From NCBI GenBank assembly GCA_013151865.1, contig JAADHN010000092.1, positions 1 to 56,434 of the forward strand: a stretch of DNA of 56,434 bases, given 5' to 3'. Origin of the DNA: Kiritimatiellota bacterium. GTDB lineage: Bacteria; Verrucomicrobiota; Lentisphaeria; Oligosphaerales; JAADHN01. Below, one piece after another: positions 28,921 through 37,145 of this stretch. A program made the position numbers and the translations under genes. The notes beneath the pieces are model-generated. The model was not told where the DNA came from. It did not search any database and saw only the letters and a program-made list of their open reading frames with translations. The stretch's first letter is position 1, and the number at the start of each line of letters is the position of its first letter.

Positions 28921-29304
28921 GGTGGTCATCTCCGAAAGCGTGCGGGGCCGGACACCCTCGCAAAGCAAACTCAAGGGGAGCCGTGCAGTCCTGCACGGCC
29001 GCGATTGTCACGCGGCATTTCGTACTGTTGGCTGCAATACAATCGTCGGGGGCTTTAGCCTGAAAAATGCATGAGCCGTCTGCTGCGATGACGCATCTCA
29101 TACAGCTTCAGAACATTGCCGCCGCTCACCGACCGAGCGGGTGTTTCACCACAGTCTTGCCCGACGCTCGATGCAATGAGCTGGGTCCGCATGAACTGGG
29201 CCCTTCCGCGACGAAGTTCCTGAATCAATCCAGCTAGGGGCGTCCGAAAGCGCCCAACGCCATTCTCCAAGCGTGCCGCAGGGACTTTTTCCGATACCTT
29301 ATAG
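28921..29304. other. Intergenic region between the two ATPase genes
   Basis: About 380 bases. It contains an 18-base perfect palindrome at 28981-28998 (CCGTGCAG TC CTGCACGG), about 60 bases upstream of the pilB start, which could be an operator or leader hairpin. A 71-codon frame at 29055-29270 (minus) shows no family resemblance and is not called. No convincing promoter pair was found. Confidence 0.4.
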
Positions 29305-31032
29305 TCAGATATCCTGCACCACGTCCGTCGCGTCGGCCGCCGTCACCCGAATGACTTCCTCGAGCGTCGTGCTGCCGGCCGCCGCCTTGCGCAGACCGTC
29401 TTCGCGAAGCGTGCGCATTCCCAGCTCCCGGGCCCGCACGCGGATCGTGCTGGCCGTGACTTTCTGGTAAATGAGCTGCTGGATACTCTCGTCCACCATG
29501 AAAACTTCAAATATGCCGAACCGTCCCCGATATCCCTCGCTGCACTCCGAGCACCCCCGCCCTTTCATGAGGGTTGCGCCCTCAAAATAGTTGTCCGGCA
29601 GATGCAACGCGGCCAAATCCGACGGATCGGGCTCGATCGGTTGCGCACAATTCTTGCAAACGCGCCGCACCAAGCGCTGCGCCATTATCGCTCGAACCGC
29701 CGAGGCAACCAAGAACGGCTTCACCCCCATGTCGACCAATCGGGTCACTGCACTCGGTGCGTCATTCGTGTGCAATGTGCTGAATACCAAGTGCCCGGTC
29801 AAGGCCGCATTGATGGCGATTTCGCCGGTCTCAACGTCACGAATCTCACCCACCATGATGATGTTCGGCGCCTGACGGAGCATGGACCGCAATGCGTTGG
29901 CGAACGTCAGCCCTATCTCGGCATTCATCTGCACCTGATTGATCCCGGACAGCTCGTACTCGACCGGGTCTTCCGCAGTGATGATCTTCACCGTGGGCTG
30001 GTTGAGCGTGTTCAGGAAGGCATACAGCGATGTTGTCTTGCCGGACCCCGTCGGACCCGTTACAAGAAAAATACCGTCCGGCAGGTTGATAACCGTCTCG
30101 ATGATCTCTTGGTCGTCGGCAAAAAAGCCAAGTTCGGGGATTCCGAGCATTACGCTCGTCTTGTCCAGGATACGCATAACGATGGACTCGCCGTGCACGG
30201 TCGGGATGTCGGAAACACGCAAATCCAAATTGCGCCCCATGGCGGTAATCTGAATCCTGCCGTCCTGCGGAACCCGGTGTTCCGAAATATCCATTCTCGA
30301 CATAATCTTTATACGACTCAAGATATTATTCTGTAAATACTTCGGCGGGTTTTCCACCTCGTGGAGCACGCCGTCTATTCGATACCTCACCCGCAGGCGC
30401 TTTTCCAGCGGCTCAATGTGAATGTCGGAACTGCGGGTACGGAACGCCTCGAGGATTATTAGAGACACCAAGCGGATGATCGGGGCATCCTCGTCGTCTT
30501 CCTCATCCACTTCAGTGAAGAACTGAGTGCCCGTCAGCTCACTGACGTCCAACGTGCCCTCAGTGAGATCTTCCAGAAAGGACTCCACGCTTTCTTCCAC
30601 ACTACCGTAATGGTAGTTCAGAGCTTCCCGGATCTGACTTGCGGGCGCAATGACTCCCTCGACGTCAGTCTTCAAGATATAACGCAACGAGTCCAGGGTC
30701 TCGAGGTCGGTCGGGTCTGCCATGGCCACACGAAGCACGTTGTCGGCCTTCATCACCGGCATGATCTTGTATCGGCGCGCCACGTCTGCCGGGACGGCAG
30801 CAATGACATCCTCTGGGATCTTGTAGTCTCTAAGGTCGAAAGTCTCCATGCCGTACTCGGCAGCGAGCATCATCATGACCTCTTCTTCGGCAACGAAATT
30901 CAGACTCTGGAGCGCCTCTATGATCGATATTCCCTCCAGGTCGGCACGCTTTCGCGCTTCCTCCGCCTGCTCCTCGGTAATCATCCCCCGAGAAGTCATG
31001 AGGTCGATCATAAAAGCATCCGAACCGGTCAT
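29305..31032 (-). CDS. Second PilB/GspE-type secretion ATPase
   Basis: A 575-residue paralogue of the neighbouring PilB. It has an N-terminal MshE/GSPII_E domain (DLMTSRGMITEEQAEEARKRA), then SDIHIEPLEKRLRVRYRIDG, Walker A GPTGSGKTTSLYAF, ITAEDPVEYELS, Walker B IIMVGEIRD, a His box GHLVFSTLHTND, and tetra-cysteine pairs VCKNC and GCSEC. An acidic linker (EVDEEDDEDAP) lies before the core. All catalytic elements are intact, so it is not a decayed copy. One of the pair may serve a type II secretion pseudopilus and the other type IV pili; sequence alone does not decide. Start: ATG 31032 preceded by ggagat. Confidence 0.92.
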   Translation of the reverse strand: MTGSDAFMIDLMTSRGMITEEQAEEARKRADLEGISIIEALQSLNFVAEEEVMMMLAAEYGMETFDLRDYKIPEDVIAAVPADVARRYKIMPVMKADNVLRVAMADPTDLETLDSLRYILKTDVEGVIAPASQIREALNYHYGSVEESVESFLEDLTEGTLDVSELTGTQFFTEVDEEDDEDAPIIRLVSLIILEAFRTRSSDIHIEPLEKRLRVRYRIDGVLHEVENPPKYLQNNILSRIKIMSRMDISEHRVPQDGRIQITAMGRNLDLRVSDIPTVHGESIVMRILDKTSVMLGIPELGFFADDQEIIETVINLPDGIFLVTGPTGSGKTTSLYAFLNTLNQPTVKIITAEDPVEYELSGINQVQMNAEIGLTFANALRSMLRQAPNIIMVGEIRDVETGEIAINAALTGHLVFSTLHTNDAPSAVTRLVDMGVKPFLVASAVRAIMAQRLVRRVCKNCAQPIEPDPSDLAALHLPDNYFEGATLMKGRGCSECSEGYRGRFGIFEVFMVDESIQQLIYQKVTASTIRVRARELGMRTLREDGLRKAAAGSTTLEEVIRVTAADATDVVQDI

Positions 31033-31343
31033 CTCTTATCTCCCTAGTCCCACCGCCGGCGCGATTCATCTGCCGTCGGCCGGGACACACCTGAAACAAC
31101 CCGCGCCGTCGAAGTCGCCGCCCGAACCGAAGTCCCGAACACCGGGTAGAGGTCACGCATTACACCGAATGACCGTCTGTGCGCTCATACCGGATACACA
31201 GGAGGCGGTTTCTGTCGCCCATATACAACACGCAGCCTCATACCATGGCCCACATTCGCCGTATTGTCAAATAACGGACTTGACTCGTCCGCTCCAACTC
31301 CGGGTCGACAACGATACGGGCTGTGAAGCAACACGATGTCCCA
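31033..31343. other. Intergenic region upstream of the secretion ATPase
   Basis: No gene is seen in these 311 bases. A leftward TTGACA lies at 31270-31265 (about 235 bases before the ATPase start), but the hexamers at 16-18 bases are weak, so a promoter is only suggested. Confidence 0.35.
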
Positions 31344-32000
31344 TCAGCGGCATTGGGGATCCGTCCCGCCGAACAACCGACACTCGACCTCGGCGCACAG
31401 TGCGTGATAAAACGGCAGGTGCCATTCCTGAACCGCAGCCGTATCTTCCGCGGGAGCTCTGATGACGATATGAGCCAAGTCCGACAGTCGCCCGCCGCAC
31501 GCACCGGTCATGGCGATTACGTGCATTTTTCGTGCCAACGCCACCCGCGCCGCCCAGATGATGTCTGCGGAATTACCCGATGTGCTGAGTCCCAGTAGGA
31601 TGTCTCCCGGCCGCCCCCAAGCGAACAGCTGTTGAGCGAAGACCAGTTCGCCACCTTGGTCGTTGAGCACCGCAGTCATCAGGGAAACGTGGGAGTTGAG
31701 AGAAAAAGCGCGCACCCCTCGCTGCAATCGCCCGGCCAAGTAGCACCCCGCTTCATCTCCACACGCTTCTTCAAGCGCCAACTGTTGATCCGACGTAAGC
31801 CGGCGGGGGATTCGGAACCCCTTGCCTAACTCACCGGCAATGTGATCGGCGTCGGCTGCACTTCCGCCGTTCCCGCAGATAAACAACGCGTTATCTCTCA
31901 GAAAACACTCCACCAGGAGGCACACCGCCTTCTCCAGCTCGGGGCCAACGGCACCGGCCTTGGGGCGTTGGACAAGTAAATTGCGAATATGAGAATACAT
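31344..32000 (-). CDS. GmhA-like SIS-domain phosphosugar isomerase
   Basis: A 218-residue cytoplasmic SIS-domain protein resembling GmhA, which converts sedoheptulose 7-phosphate to glycero-manno-heptose 7-phosphate for LPS core synthesis. Seen: FICGNGGSAADADHIAGELGKGF (sugar-phosphate loop), SHVSLMTAVLNDQG (compare SVLTAIGNDYG in GmhA), LGLSTSGNSADIIWAARVA and VIAMTGACGGRLSDLAHIVI. Start: ATG 32000 (MYSHIRN) with aggag is better supported than the GTG 33 bases earlier. It is slightly longer than typical GmhA (about 190). Divergent from dnaN. Confidence 0.83.
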   Translation of the reverse strand: MYSHIRNLLVQRPKAGAVGPELEKAVCLLVECFLRDNALFICGNGGSAADADHIAGELGKGFRIPRRLTSDQQLALEEACGDEAGCYLAGRLQRGVRAFSLNSHVSLMTAVLNDQGGELVFAQQLFAWGRPGDILLGLSTSGNSADIIWAARVALARKMHVIAMTGACGGRLSDLAHIVIRAPAEDTAAVQEWHLPFYHALCAEVECRLFGGTDPQCR

Positions 32001-32100
32001 TCGGGTTTGCTCCTGATTCGAGAGCGTTGTCACCGTCCACTCGTGGGGGAGGGAGCGACCACGGCGCCGGTGTACACGGACAGAAGCCTACAACCAACAC

Positions 32101-32310
32101 AGCAATGTGTCGACAACCTGTGTACAACATCAACACTGGTGGTTATTTACAGTTTACCGTCGTTTCATCGACAACTTGATGTCGGAACACAGACAGCCTG
32201 ATTCATTTTACCAAGAACATCTTACGGGACCCTATTGACAGAAACCCTCTCCTATAGTAATATATTAGAAATCTTTCTCAGATTCTATTCTTTGCAATAG
32301 CTGTCGATAA
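32101..32310. other. Candidate replication origin (AT-rich, DnaA-box-like sites)
   Basis: The 329-base gap between the SIS gene and dnaN is much richer in A+T than the rest of the window. It contains several sites one base from the DnaA box TTATNCACA: TTGTACACA (minus, 32127-32119), TTATTTACA (plus, 32143-32151) and TTATCGACA (minus, 32310-32302), plus a two-mismatch site at 32116-32108. Position beside dnaN-recF is a common origin location. dnaA is not in the window. Nothing proves origin activity. Confidence 0.4.
32235..32263 (+). promoter_or_regulatory. Strong sigma70-type promoter of dnaN
   Basis: TTGACA at 32235-32240 and TAATAT at 32258-32263 are separated by exactly 17 bases. The first is a perfect -35; the second differs from TATAAT in two positions. 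Transcription would start near 32270, about 60 bases before dnaN. It overlaps the candidate origin, so DnaA bound there could modulate dnaN. Confidence 0.8.
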
Positions 32311-32329
32311 CCTCATTCGGGGAATGGCA

Positions 32330-33421
32330 ATGAAGACATCGGTGACCAGAGACAACTTGGCTTCCGGCCTCCGCAGGGCCCTCAGCGTCGTTTCCACGCG
32401 AACCACGATTCCGGTGCTCAACAATGTATTGATCGAGGCCGACGACGGCAAGTTGGCGCTGACAACTACGGACTTGGAGGTCCAGGTTCGGACGGAAGTG
32501 GAAGCCGTTGTGGAGGAAAGCGGGGTCACTACACTTCCGGCCCGTAAGTTCGGCCAGCTTGTCAACGCCCTCCCCCCCGGGGAAGTGTACTTTGAAACGG
32601 GAGACAACGAGAGTACCGGGATTACTTGTGGGAACTCTCATTTTCGTCTGGTGGGACTGGATCCACAAGAATTCCCCAACGATGCGAGCTTCGAGGCGCA
32701 GTGGTCGTTTTCGTTGCCGTCGGCTGAATTCCGCAAGATGATCAACAAAGTTTCCTATGCGGTAAGTCTGGATGATCCGCGCCAGGTACTGAGCGGCATC
32801 CTGCTTAGCTTGCGCAACAACAATCTGATAGCGGTCGCGACCGACGGCAAACGTTTGGCCCTGCTCGAAAAGGGCCTCGAAGGCGAGTCGATGCCGGAAG
32901 GAGACGTGATCCTTCCCGACAAAGTGGTCAAGGAGCTGGAGCGACTCCTCGAGAATGAGGGTGATTTGTCTGTGGATCTCAGTGATTCACGGGCGGCTTT
33001 CAGCTTCGATGGGACTCGGATCACGTCAAAACTGGTCGACGGGGCGTATCCGAACTACCGTCAAGTAATTCCTGGCGGGTTTACGAAGTCTGTTGTAATC
33101 CCACGGGAAGTGTTTGCGGATGTACTCAATCGAGTTTCAATGGTGGTTAGCGAGACCAGTGCTTCGGTTAGACTCTCGATTGAGCCCGCCAAGATGACGG
33201 TGAGTGCACAGAGTCCGGAAGTGGGCGAGGCTAGTGAACCGCTTGAAGTCTCTTACGATGGTGAGCCCATCCAGTTTGCCTTCAACCCGTATTTTCTTGG
33301 CGATCCCCTTCGCAGACTGGAGTGCGATCAATTGGTACTGCAGTTCAACGATCAGTTCAGCCCGGTATCTCTGTCCGGAGACGAGGGGTTCCTGTACGTT
33401 CTGATGCCGATGCGCGGATGA
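32330..33421 (+). CDS. dnaN: DNA polymerase III beta subunit (sliding clamp)
   Basis: A 363-residue processivity clamp that encircles DNA and tethers the replicase; E. coli DnaN has 366 residues. It starts MKTSVTRDNLASGLRRALSVVSTRTTIPVLNNVLIEA, matching the family opening, and ends in the typical ...YVLMPMRG (compare MPMRL). The second ATG (32330) is preferred over 32324 because gggg at 32319-32322 is correctly spaced for it and the family begins MKxxV. The internal triplicated clamp-fold pattern is intact (FSLPSAEFRKMINKVSYAVS, VIPREVFADVLNRVS). It is transcribed with recF from the promoter upstream. Confidence 0.97.
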   Translation: MKTSVTRDNLASGLRRALSVVSTRTTIPVLNNVLIEADDGKLALTTTDLEVQVRTEVEAVVEESGVTTLPARKFGQLVNALPPGEVYFETGDNESTGITCGNSHFRLVGLDPQEFPNDASFEAQWSFSLPSAEFRKMINKVSYAVSLDDPRQVLSGILLSLRNNNLIAVATDGKRLALLEKGLEGESMPEGDVILPDKVVKELERLLENEGDLSVDLSDSRAAFSFDGTRITSKLVDGAYPNYRQVIPGGFTKSVVIPREVFADVLNRVSMVVSETSASVRLSIEPAKMTVSAQSPEVGEASEPLEVSYDGEPIQFAFNPYFLGDPLRRLECDQLVLQFNDQFSPVSLSGDEGFLYVLMPMRG

Positions 33422-33510
33422 ATGCCCGCCTTTCTGGGATTTGATCGCAGCACGGAACGTACGTGAACTTTGATCGCCTGGTGTGACCGGGGATCGTGAC
33501 GACCGGGTCC

Positions 33511-34635
33511 ATGTCCATCCTTCATCAGCTACGCCTCCGTGGTTTTCGCAACTATTCCCGGCTCGACATGAGTTTTCGGCCAGGGGTGAACCTTCTGGTG
33601 GGGGGGAACGGTCAGGGGAAAACCAATCTCCTGGAAGCTGTTTACTTCTTGTCTTTGCTTCGCTCGTTTCGCACGTCCCGGATCGCTGAACTGTGCGAGT
33701 GGGGGCGCTCCAGTTTTTTTGTGGGCGGTCGAATGGGAAGTTCGGGCGGTGCCGCGGGGACGGTGGGGTTGGCGGTAGGTGTTGGAAAAGTGCGTAGGAT
33801 GCGTGTAGACGGTCGACGGATCCATCGGGCGAGTGAATTCATCGACAAGTTTCATTGTGTCGCCTTGGTGCCCGAGGATATCCACTTGATTAGAGGACCG
33901 GCCGCGGAGAGGCGCAGGTTTCTGGACATCCTGCTGAGTCAGGCCGACCGGCGTTACCTGCATGTATTGGGCGGGTACAAACGACTACTTAAGTCTCGCA
34001 ACGCCATGCTGAGAAACAGCGGGCGTTTCGGACTGTCCGCGATTGCGGCCTTCGACGAACAATTATTGAGAGCGGGCGCCGCGTTAATCGGGGCCCGGGC
34101 CCGGTTGCAGGAGCGTTTGAAGGCTTCGGTGGTCGGCGAATGGAAGGGACTGTCAGAAGGGCCGGGAGGGGAGTTGAGCGTGGAGTACAAATCGATGCTG
34201 CGACAGGGAGAGCATTGTGAGGACAGTGAAGCGGATATGATAGAGACTTACCGAAGAATGCTTGCAGACACAGTTGATCAGGACCTTAAAGAGGGCTGGA
34301 CGCGTGTGGGGCCGCACCGTGATGACCTGTTGATTTTCTTGGACGGCAGAAAGCTGTCTGCGTTCGGTTCTGAAGGGCAATGTCGTCGGGCCGCCCTTGC
34401 GCTTCGGTTGGCGTCGATACAATTCCTGTCTCGCAGTGAATCGGTTAAGGTTGTGGTTCTGGTCGATGATGTGCTGGGGGAACTTGATTTGGAGCGTCGT
34501 ATGAGGTTTGGGGAAAGATTATCTGCCTGCGCACAGGTATTGCTTGCGTTGACCGAAGTGCCGGATTGGTTGCCGAGGGGGCCCGCGGCCACTTACAACG
34601 TGGGGAACGGGGCGGTGATTCGGGTACAAGGCTGA
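33511..34635 (+). CDS. recF: DNA replication and repair protein RecF
   Basis: An SMC-like ATPase of about 374 residues that loads RecA at gaps with RecO and RecR. It starts MSILHQLRLRGFRNYSRL, the classic RecF opening. Walker A GGNGQGKTN, ABC-signature-like FGSEGQCRRAALALRLA and Walker B VVVLVDDVLGELD are all present. The start is not certain: ATG 33511 fits the family, while GTG 33496 gives a five-residue extension with ggggat very close in front. It follows dnaN by about 90 bases; this is the conserved dnaN-recF order. No gyrB follows; an SSS gene converges instead. Confidence 0.95.
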   Translation: MSILHQLRLRGFRNYSRLDMSFRPGVNLLVGGNGQGKTNLLEAVYFLSLLRSFRTSRIAELCEWGRSSFFVGGRMGSSGGAAGTVGLAVGVGKVRRMRVDGRRIHRASEFIDKFHCVALVPEDIHLIRGPAAERRRFLDILLSQADRRYLHVLGGYKRLLKSRNAMLRNSGRFGLSAIAAFDEQLLRAGAALIGARARLQERLKASVVGEWKGLSEGPGGELSVEYKSMLRQGEHCEDSEADMIETYRRMLADTVDQDLKEGWTRVGPHRDDLLIFLDGRKLSAFGSEGQCRRAALALRLASIQFLSRSESVKVVVLVDDVLGELDLERRMRFGERLSACAQVLLALTEVPDWLPRGPAATYNVGNGAVIRVQG

Positions 34636-34792
34636 GGCGGTCGCGGACTGCGGCAGAAACCATGGAAACGGCATTTGCAGCGGTTGGACCTGTTGCTTTT
34701 CCAGGTGCTCCCGGCGGCGGAAGATGGTTGCCGGGGTTCCCTTGCAGTTCGGGCAGACGTGCCGAGCCCCACGTCCGCGGGTGACGTGCGTT

Positions 34793-36715
34793 TCAGGGAG
34801 CGCTTCTCGGTGGGTCGGCCGCCGAGAAGAGAGGGTTAAGAAAGAGGCCCACGAAAAAGCACACGAGGTTGCCGACGACCGGCCAGAGAAGGAAATTCAC
34901 GCCGCCGGCCATCATGAGGAACAATGCGGCATACGAACTGACAAACCCCGCCCCGGCTGCCCATTTGTTGATGCGAATGGGTAAGAACGCCAGCGCCATG
35001 AGCCCCAACATGCCGTTGGTCGATATTCCCATGACCTTGCCCCAAACAATCTGGGCATAACGTATTTTCATGAATGCCAAGGCCATGGCGATGGCCGCCG
35101 CGCCCCAGAACAGTGTGAGACGACGGGCGAGACGCAGATACTCTTCTTCGCTCCTCTGTTTCCTGCTGAAGCGACGCCAGAAATCTTCGACACACACGGT
35201 TGAGGAGGAATTCATGCACGAGTCGATGCTGGACATGGCGGCGGCGAAGATGGCCGCGATGACGATTCCCGCGACGCCGGCCGGAAGATGATGCATTACA
35301 AAATAGGGATACATGGGATCTGCTTTACCCGGCAAGTTTACCGCCGGGTGGGCCCGGTAGAAGGCGAACAGGGCCGTCCCCAGAAAATAAAAGATGAAAC
35401 CCAACGGGATGTAACTGATAATGGCGATCCAGACACTTCGGTTCGCGGCCTTGACCGAGGGGGTTGTCATGTAGCGTTGTGTCATGTCTTGTTGTGTGCC
35501 GTAGATTCGGACCGTTTGAAAAATGGTCTCGAGGACGAGCCACAGGGTGACGATGCGTTTGGGATCGAAGTCGGGTATGAGCGTGCGGAATTTGTGGTGT
35601 TCGATGCTGACATCGAAGAACGTCTGCACCCCGAGATCGTTGAATATGTACCCGAGTGTGAGAAAGGCCCCGAGTATGAAAATGACCACTTGGATGGCAT
35701 CGGTCCAGACCACGGCCTTCATGCCGCCGATGACTGTATAGGCGGTGATGACGACCCCCATGAGTACGATGGCCAACCACAACGGGGTGCCGGTGACCGT
35801 GTGGAACGCCAGGGCGGGGAGGTAAAGGACCAGTCCCATGCGGCCGATGGAGAATAGGATAAAACAGATTGCGCCTGTAAGCCGCGCCGATACGTGAATT
35901 CTTTGTTCCAGGAATTCATAGACACTCACGATTCCCGCGGCGCGGTATCGCGGCAACACGATTCCGGTGATGATCATGGCCGTCAGCATGAGACACGGCA
36001 GTTGGACCATGTACGTCCAGTCGTGCTCGCCGTAGGACATGCCCGGTAAGCCCATCATGGTCAATGCGGACAGGTAGGTGCCCAGGATGGACAGACCTAC
36101 CAAGACGTAATTGAGCCGTCCGTCGGCGATGAAAAACCCCCGCGTGTTCGAGATCCCGCGGCCGCACCACAAACCCACGATGAGCATAGCGACGAGGTAT
36201 GCTGCGAGTACGCTCCAATTGGCGGCGCCGAAAGTGCGGCGCAAGACGAGTCGGCCCGAAAAGGGGATGATCATTGCTTTGAGCGGTTCCGCCGCCACGC
36301 CGCGTGTCCAATGCCATTCTCCCTTCAAGATCGGAGGTTTGAATTCCGCCACCGAGACCGGATGCAGGATCTCGAAAGAGACGCGGTGTTCGAGGCGCGC
36401 ACGCGGCGGCACCCGGATGTCTACAGCAGGCTCCGCCACTCGGCAGGTCGCGGGGATGTTTGCCCAAACCGCTTTCAGTTCCAATGGTTGCGGCGTGGGG
36501 TTCCTTATAGCGAGCTTGAAGGTCACGGCGCCCCGCAGTCGTTTGCCCCGGATTCGGACTTCCAGCCCGGAGACATAGGCCCCGCTGCGGATGGCGTCCT
36601 CGAATGGCGGCTCCCAAAAGCGCGGAAGATCCCGGGGGCGAAACCCCAGGGCGAAAAGGACGACGAGAATCACCAGTCCCGTGAGAAGTAGCCCGAACAC
36701 GGCATTCTTGAGCAT
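34793..36715 (-). CDS. SSS symporter with N-terminal membrane-anchored ectodomain
   Basis: A 640-residue protein. Start ATG 36715 (MLKNAVFGLLL) follows ggaggg; a longer frame has no such support. Residues about 5-25 form a membrane helix. About 30-165 form a beta-rich domain (ISGLEV-like start YVSGLEVRIRGKRL, then AVTFKLAIRNPTPQPLELKAVW and PPRARLEHRVSFEI) resembling an Ig-like or LEA14-like fold. From about 180 the standard SSS core begins: GFFIADGRLNYVLVGLSILGTYLSALTMMG, YTVIGGMKAVVWTDAIQ and MSSIDSCMNSSSTV. SSS proteins couple sodium entry to sugar, vitamin or amino acid uptake. The ectodomain is not part of the usual family. It could bind substrate outside the membrane; this is inference. 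Confidence 0.88.
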   Translation of the reverse strand: MLKNAVFGLLLTGLVILVVLFALGFRPRDLPRFWEPPFEDAIRSGAYVSGLEVRIRGKRLRGAVTFKLAIRNPTPQPLELKAVWANIPATCRVAEPAVDIRVPPRARLEHRVSFEILHPVSVAEFKPPILKGEWHWTRGVAAEPLKAMIIPFSGRLVLRRTFGAANWSVLAAYLVAMLIVGLWCGRGISNTRGFFIADGRLNYVLVGLSILGTYLSALTMMGLPGMSYGEHDWTYMVQLPCLMLTAMIITGIVLPRYRAAGIVSVYEFLEQRIHVSARLTGAICFILFSIGRMGLVLYLPALAFHTVTGTPLWLAIVLMGVVITAYTVIGGMKAVVWTDAIQVVIFILGAFLTLGYIFNDLGVQTFFDVSIEHHKFRTLIPDFDPKRIVTLWLVLETIFQTVRIYGTQQDMTQRYMTTPSVKAANRSVWIAIISYIPLGFIFYFLGTALFAFYRAHPAVNLPGKADPMYPYFVMHHLPAGVAGIVIAAIFAAAMSSIDSCMNSSSTVCVEDFWRRFSRKQRSEEEYLRLARRLTLFWGAAAIAMALAFMKIRYAQIVWGKVMGISTNGMLGLMALAFLPIRINKWAAGAGFVSSYAALFLMMAGGVNFLLWPVVGNLVCFFVGLFLNPLFSAADPPRSAP

Positions 36716-37145
36716 CGAACGACCCTCCGAGGTTGTGTGATTCGATCTGGAAGCCCGCTCGCAGTGCGGCGAAAAGGAAGTATGCTTTGGTACGGTTTCA
36801 ATCCCAGCGGCATGGCGTTGACCGTGCCGGACGTGGTTGAAGGCCGGGCTCGGAGGCAGCGACCGCTGAGTGTCTGTCACAATTTGCTGCGCCATGCATC
36901 TTTTTCCAGTCCGATGTCTACCCGAAACGTTTTCCGCGGCCGGGAAAACAATTTGGAATTCGGACCGAGGGGGGAAGATCCGCAGGTTGCCCGGCGCCGA
37001 TTGTCCGATGGGCGACGCCGCATTGGCGGCACGAGCAGTTCCGAGTCTTGGCCGAGGTGAGTTTCAGTGTTCGGTCAGTCACGTATCTCCCGGCCGACCA
37101 TTCATCCGAGCCTGTTTGCCGCGAAGAACTCAGGAGGACCCATCC
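36716..37145. other. Divergent intergenic region, no gene recognised
   Basis: About 430 bases between the SSS gene and the flavin oxidoreductase gene. A rightward reading frame crosses it from 36870 but lacks coding character, and the strong aggagga at 37132-37138 marks the real start downstream. No clear promoter was identified. Confidence 0.4.

Noticed and set aside
29055-29270. A 71-codon ORF between the two secretion ATPases
   Set aside because: No ribosome site of note, no motif and no hydrophobic or helical pattern; treated as chance.
34636-34792. A small gene after recF (DUF721/DciA often follows there)
   Set aside because: Frames in this 157-base gap are short and show no resemblance to that family.
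36870-37145. N-terminal extension of the OYE-like protein (92 residues)
   Set aside because: It has no coding character and lies upstream of a strong aggagga site with GTG 37146, where the family sequence begins.
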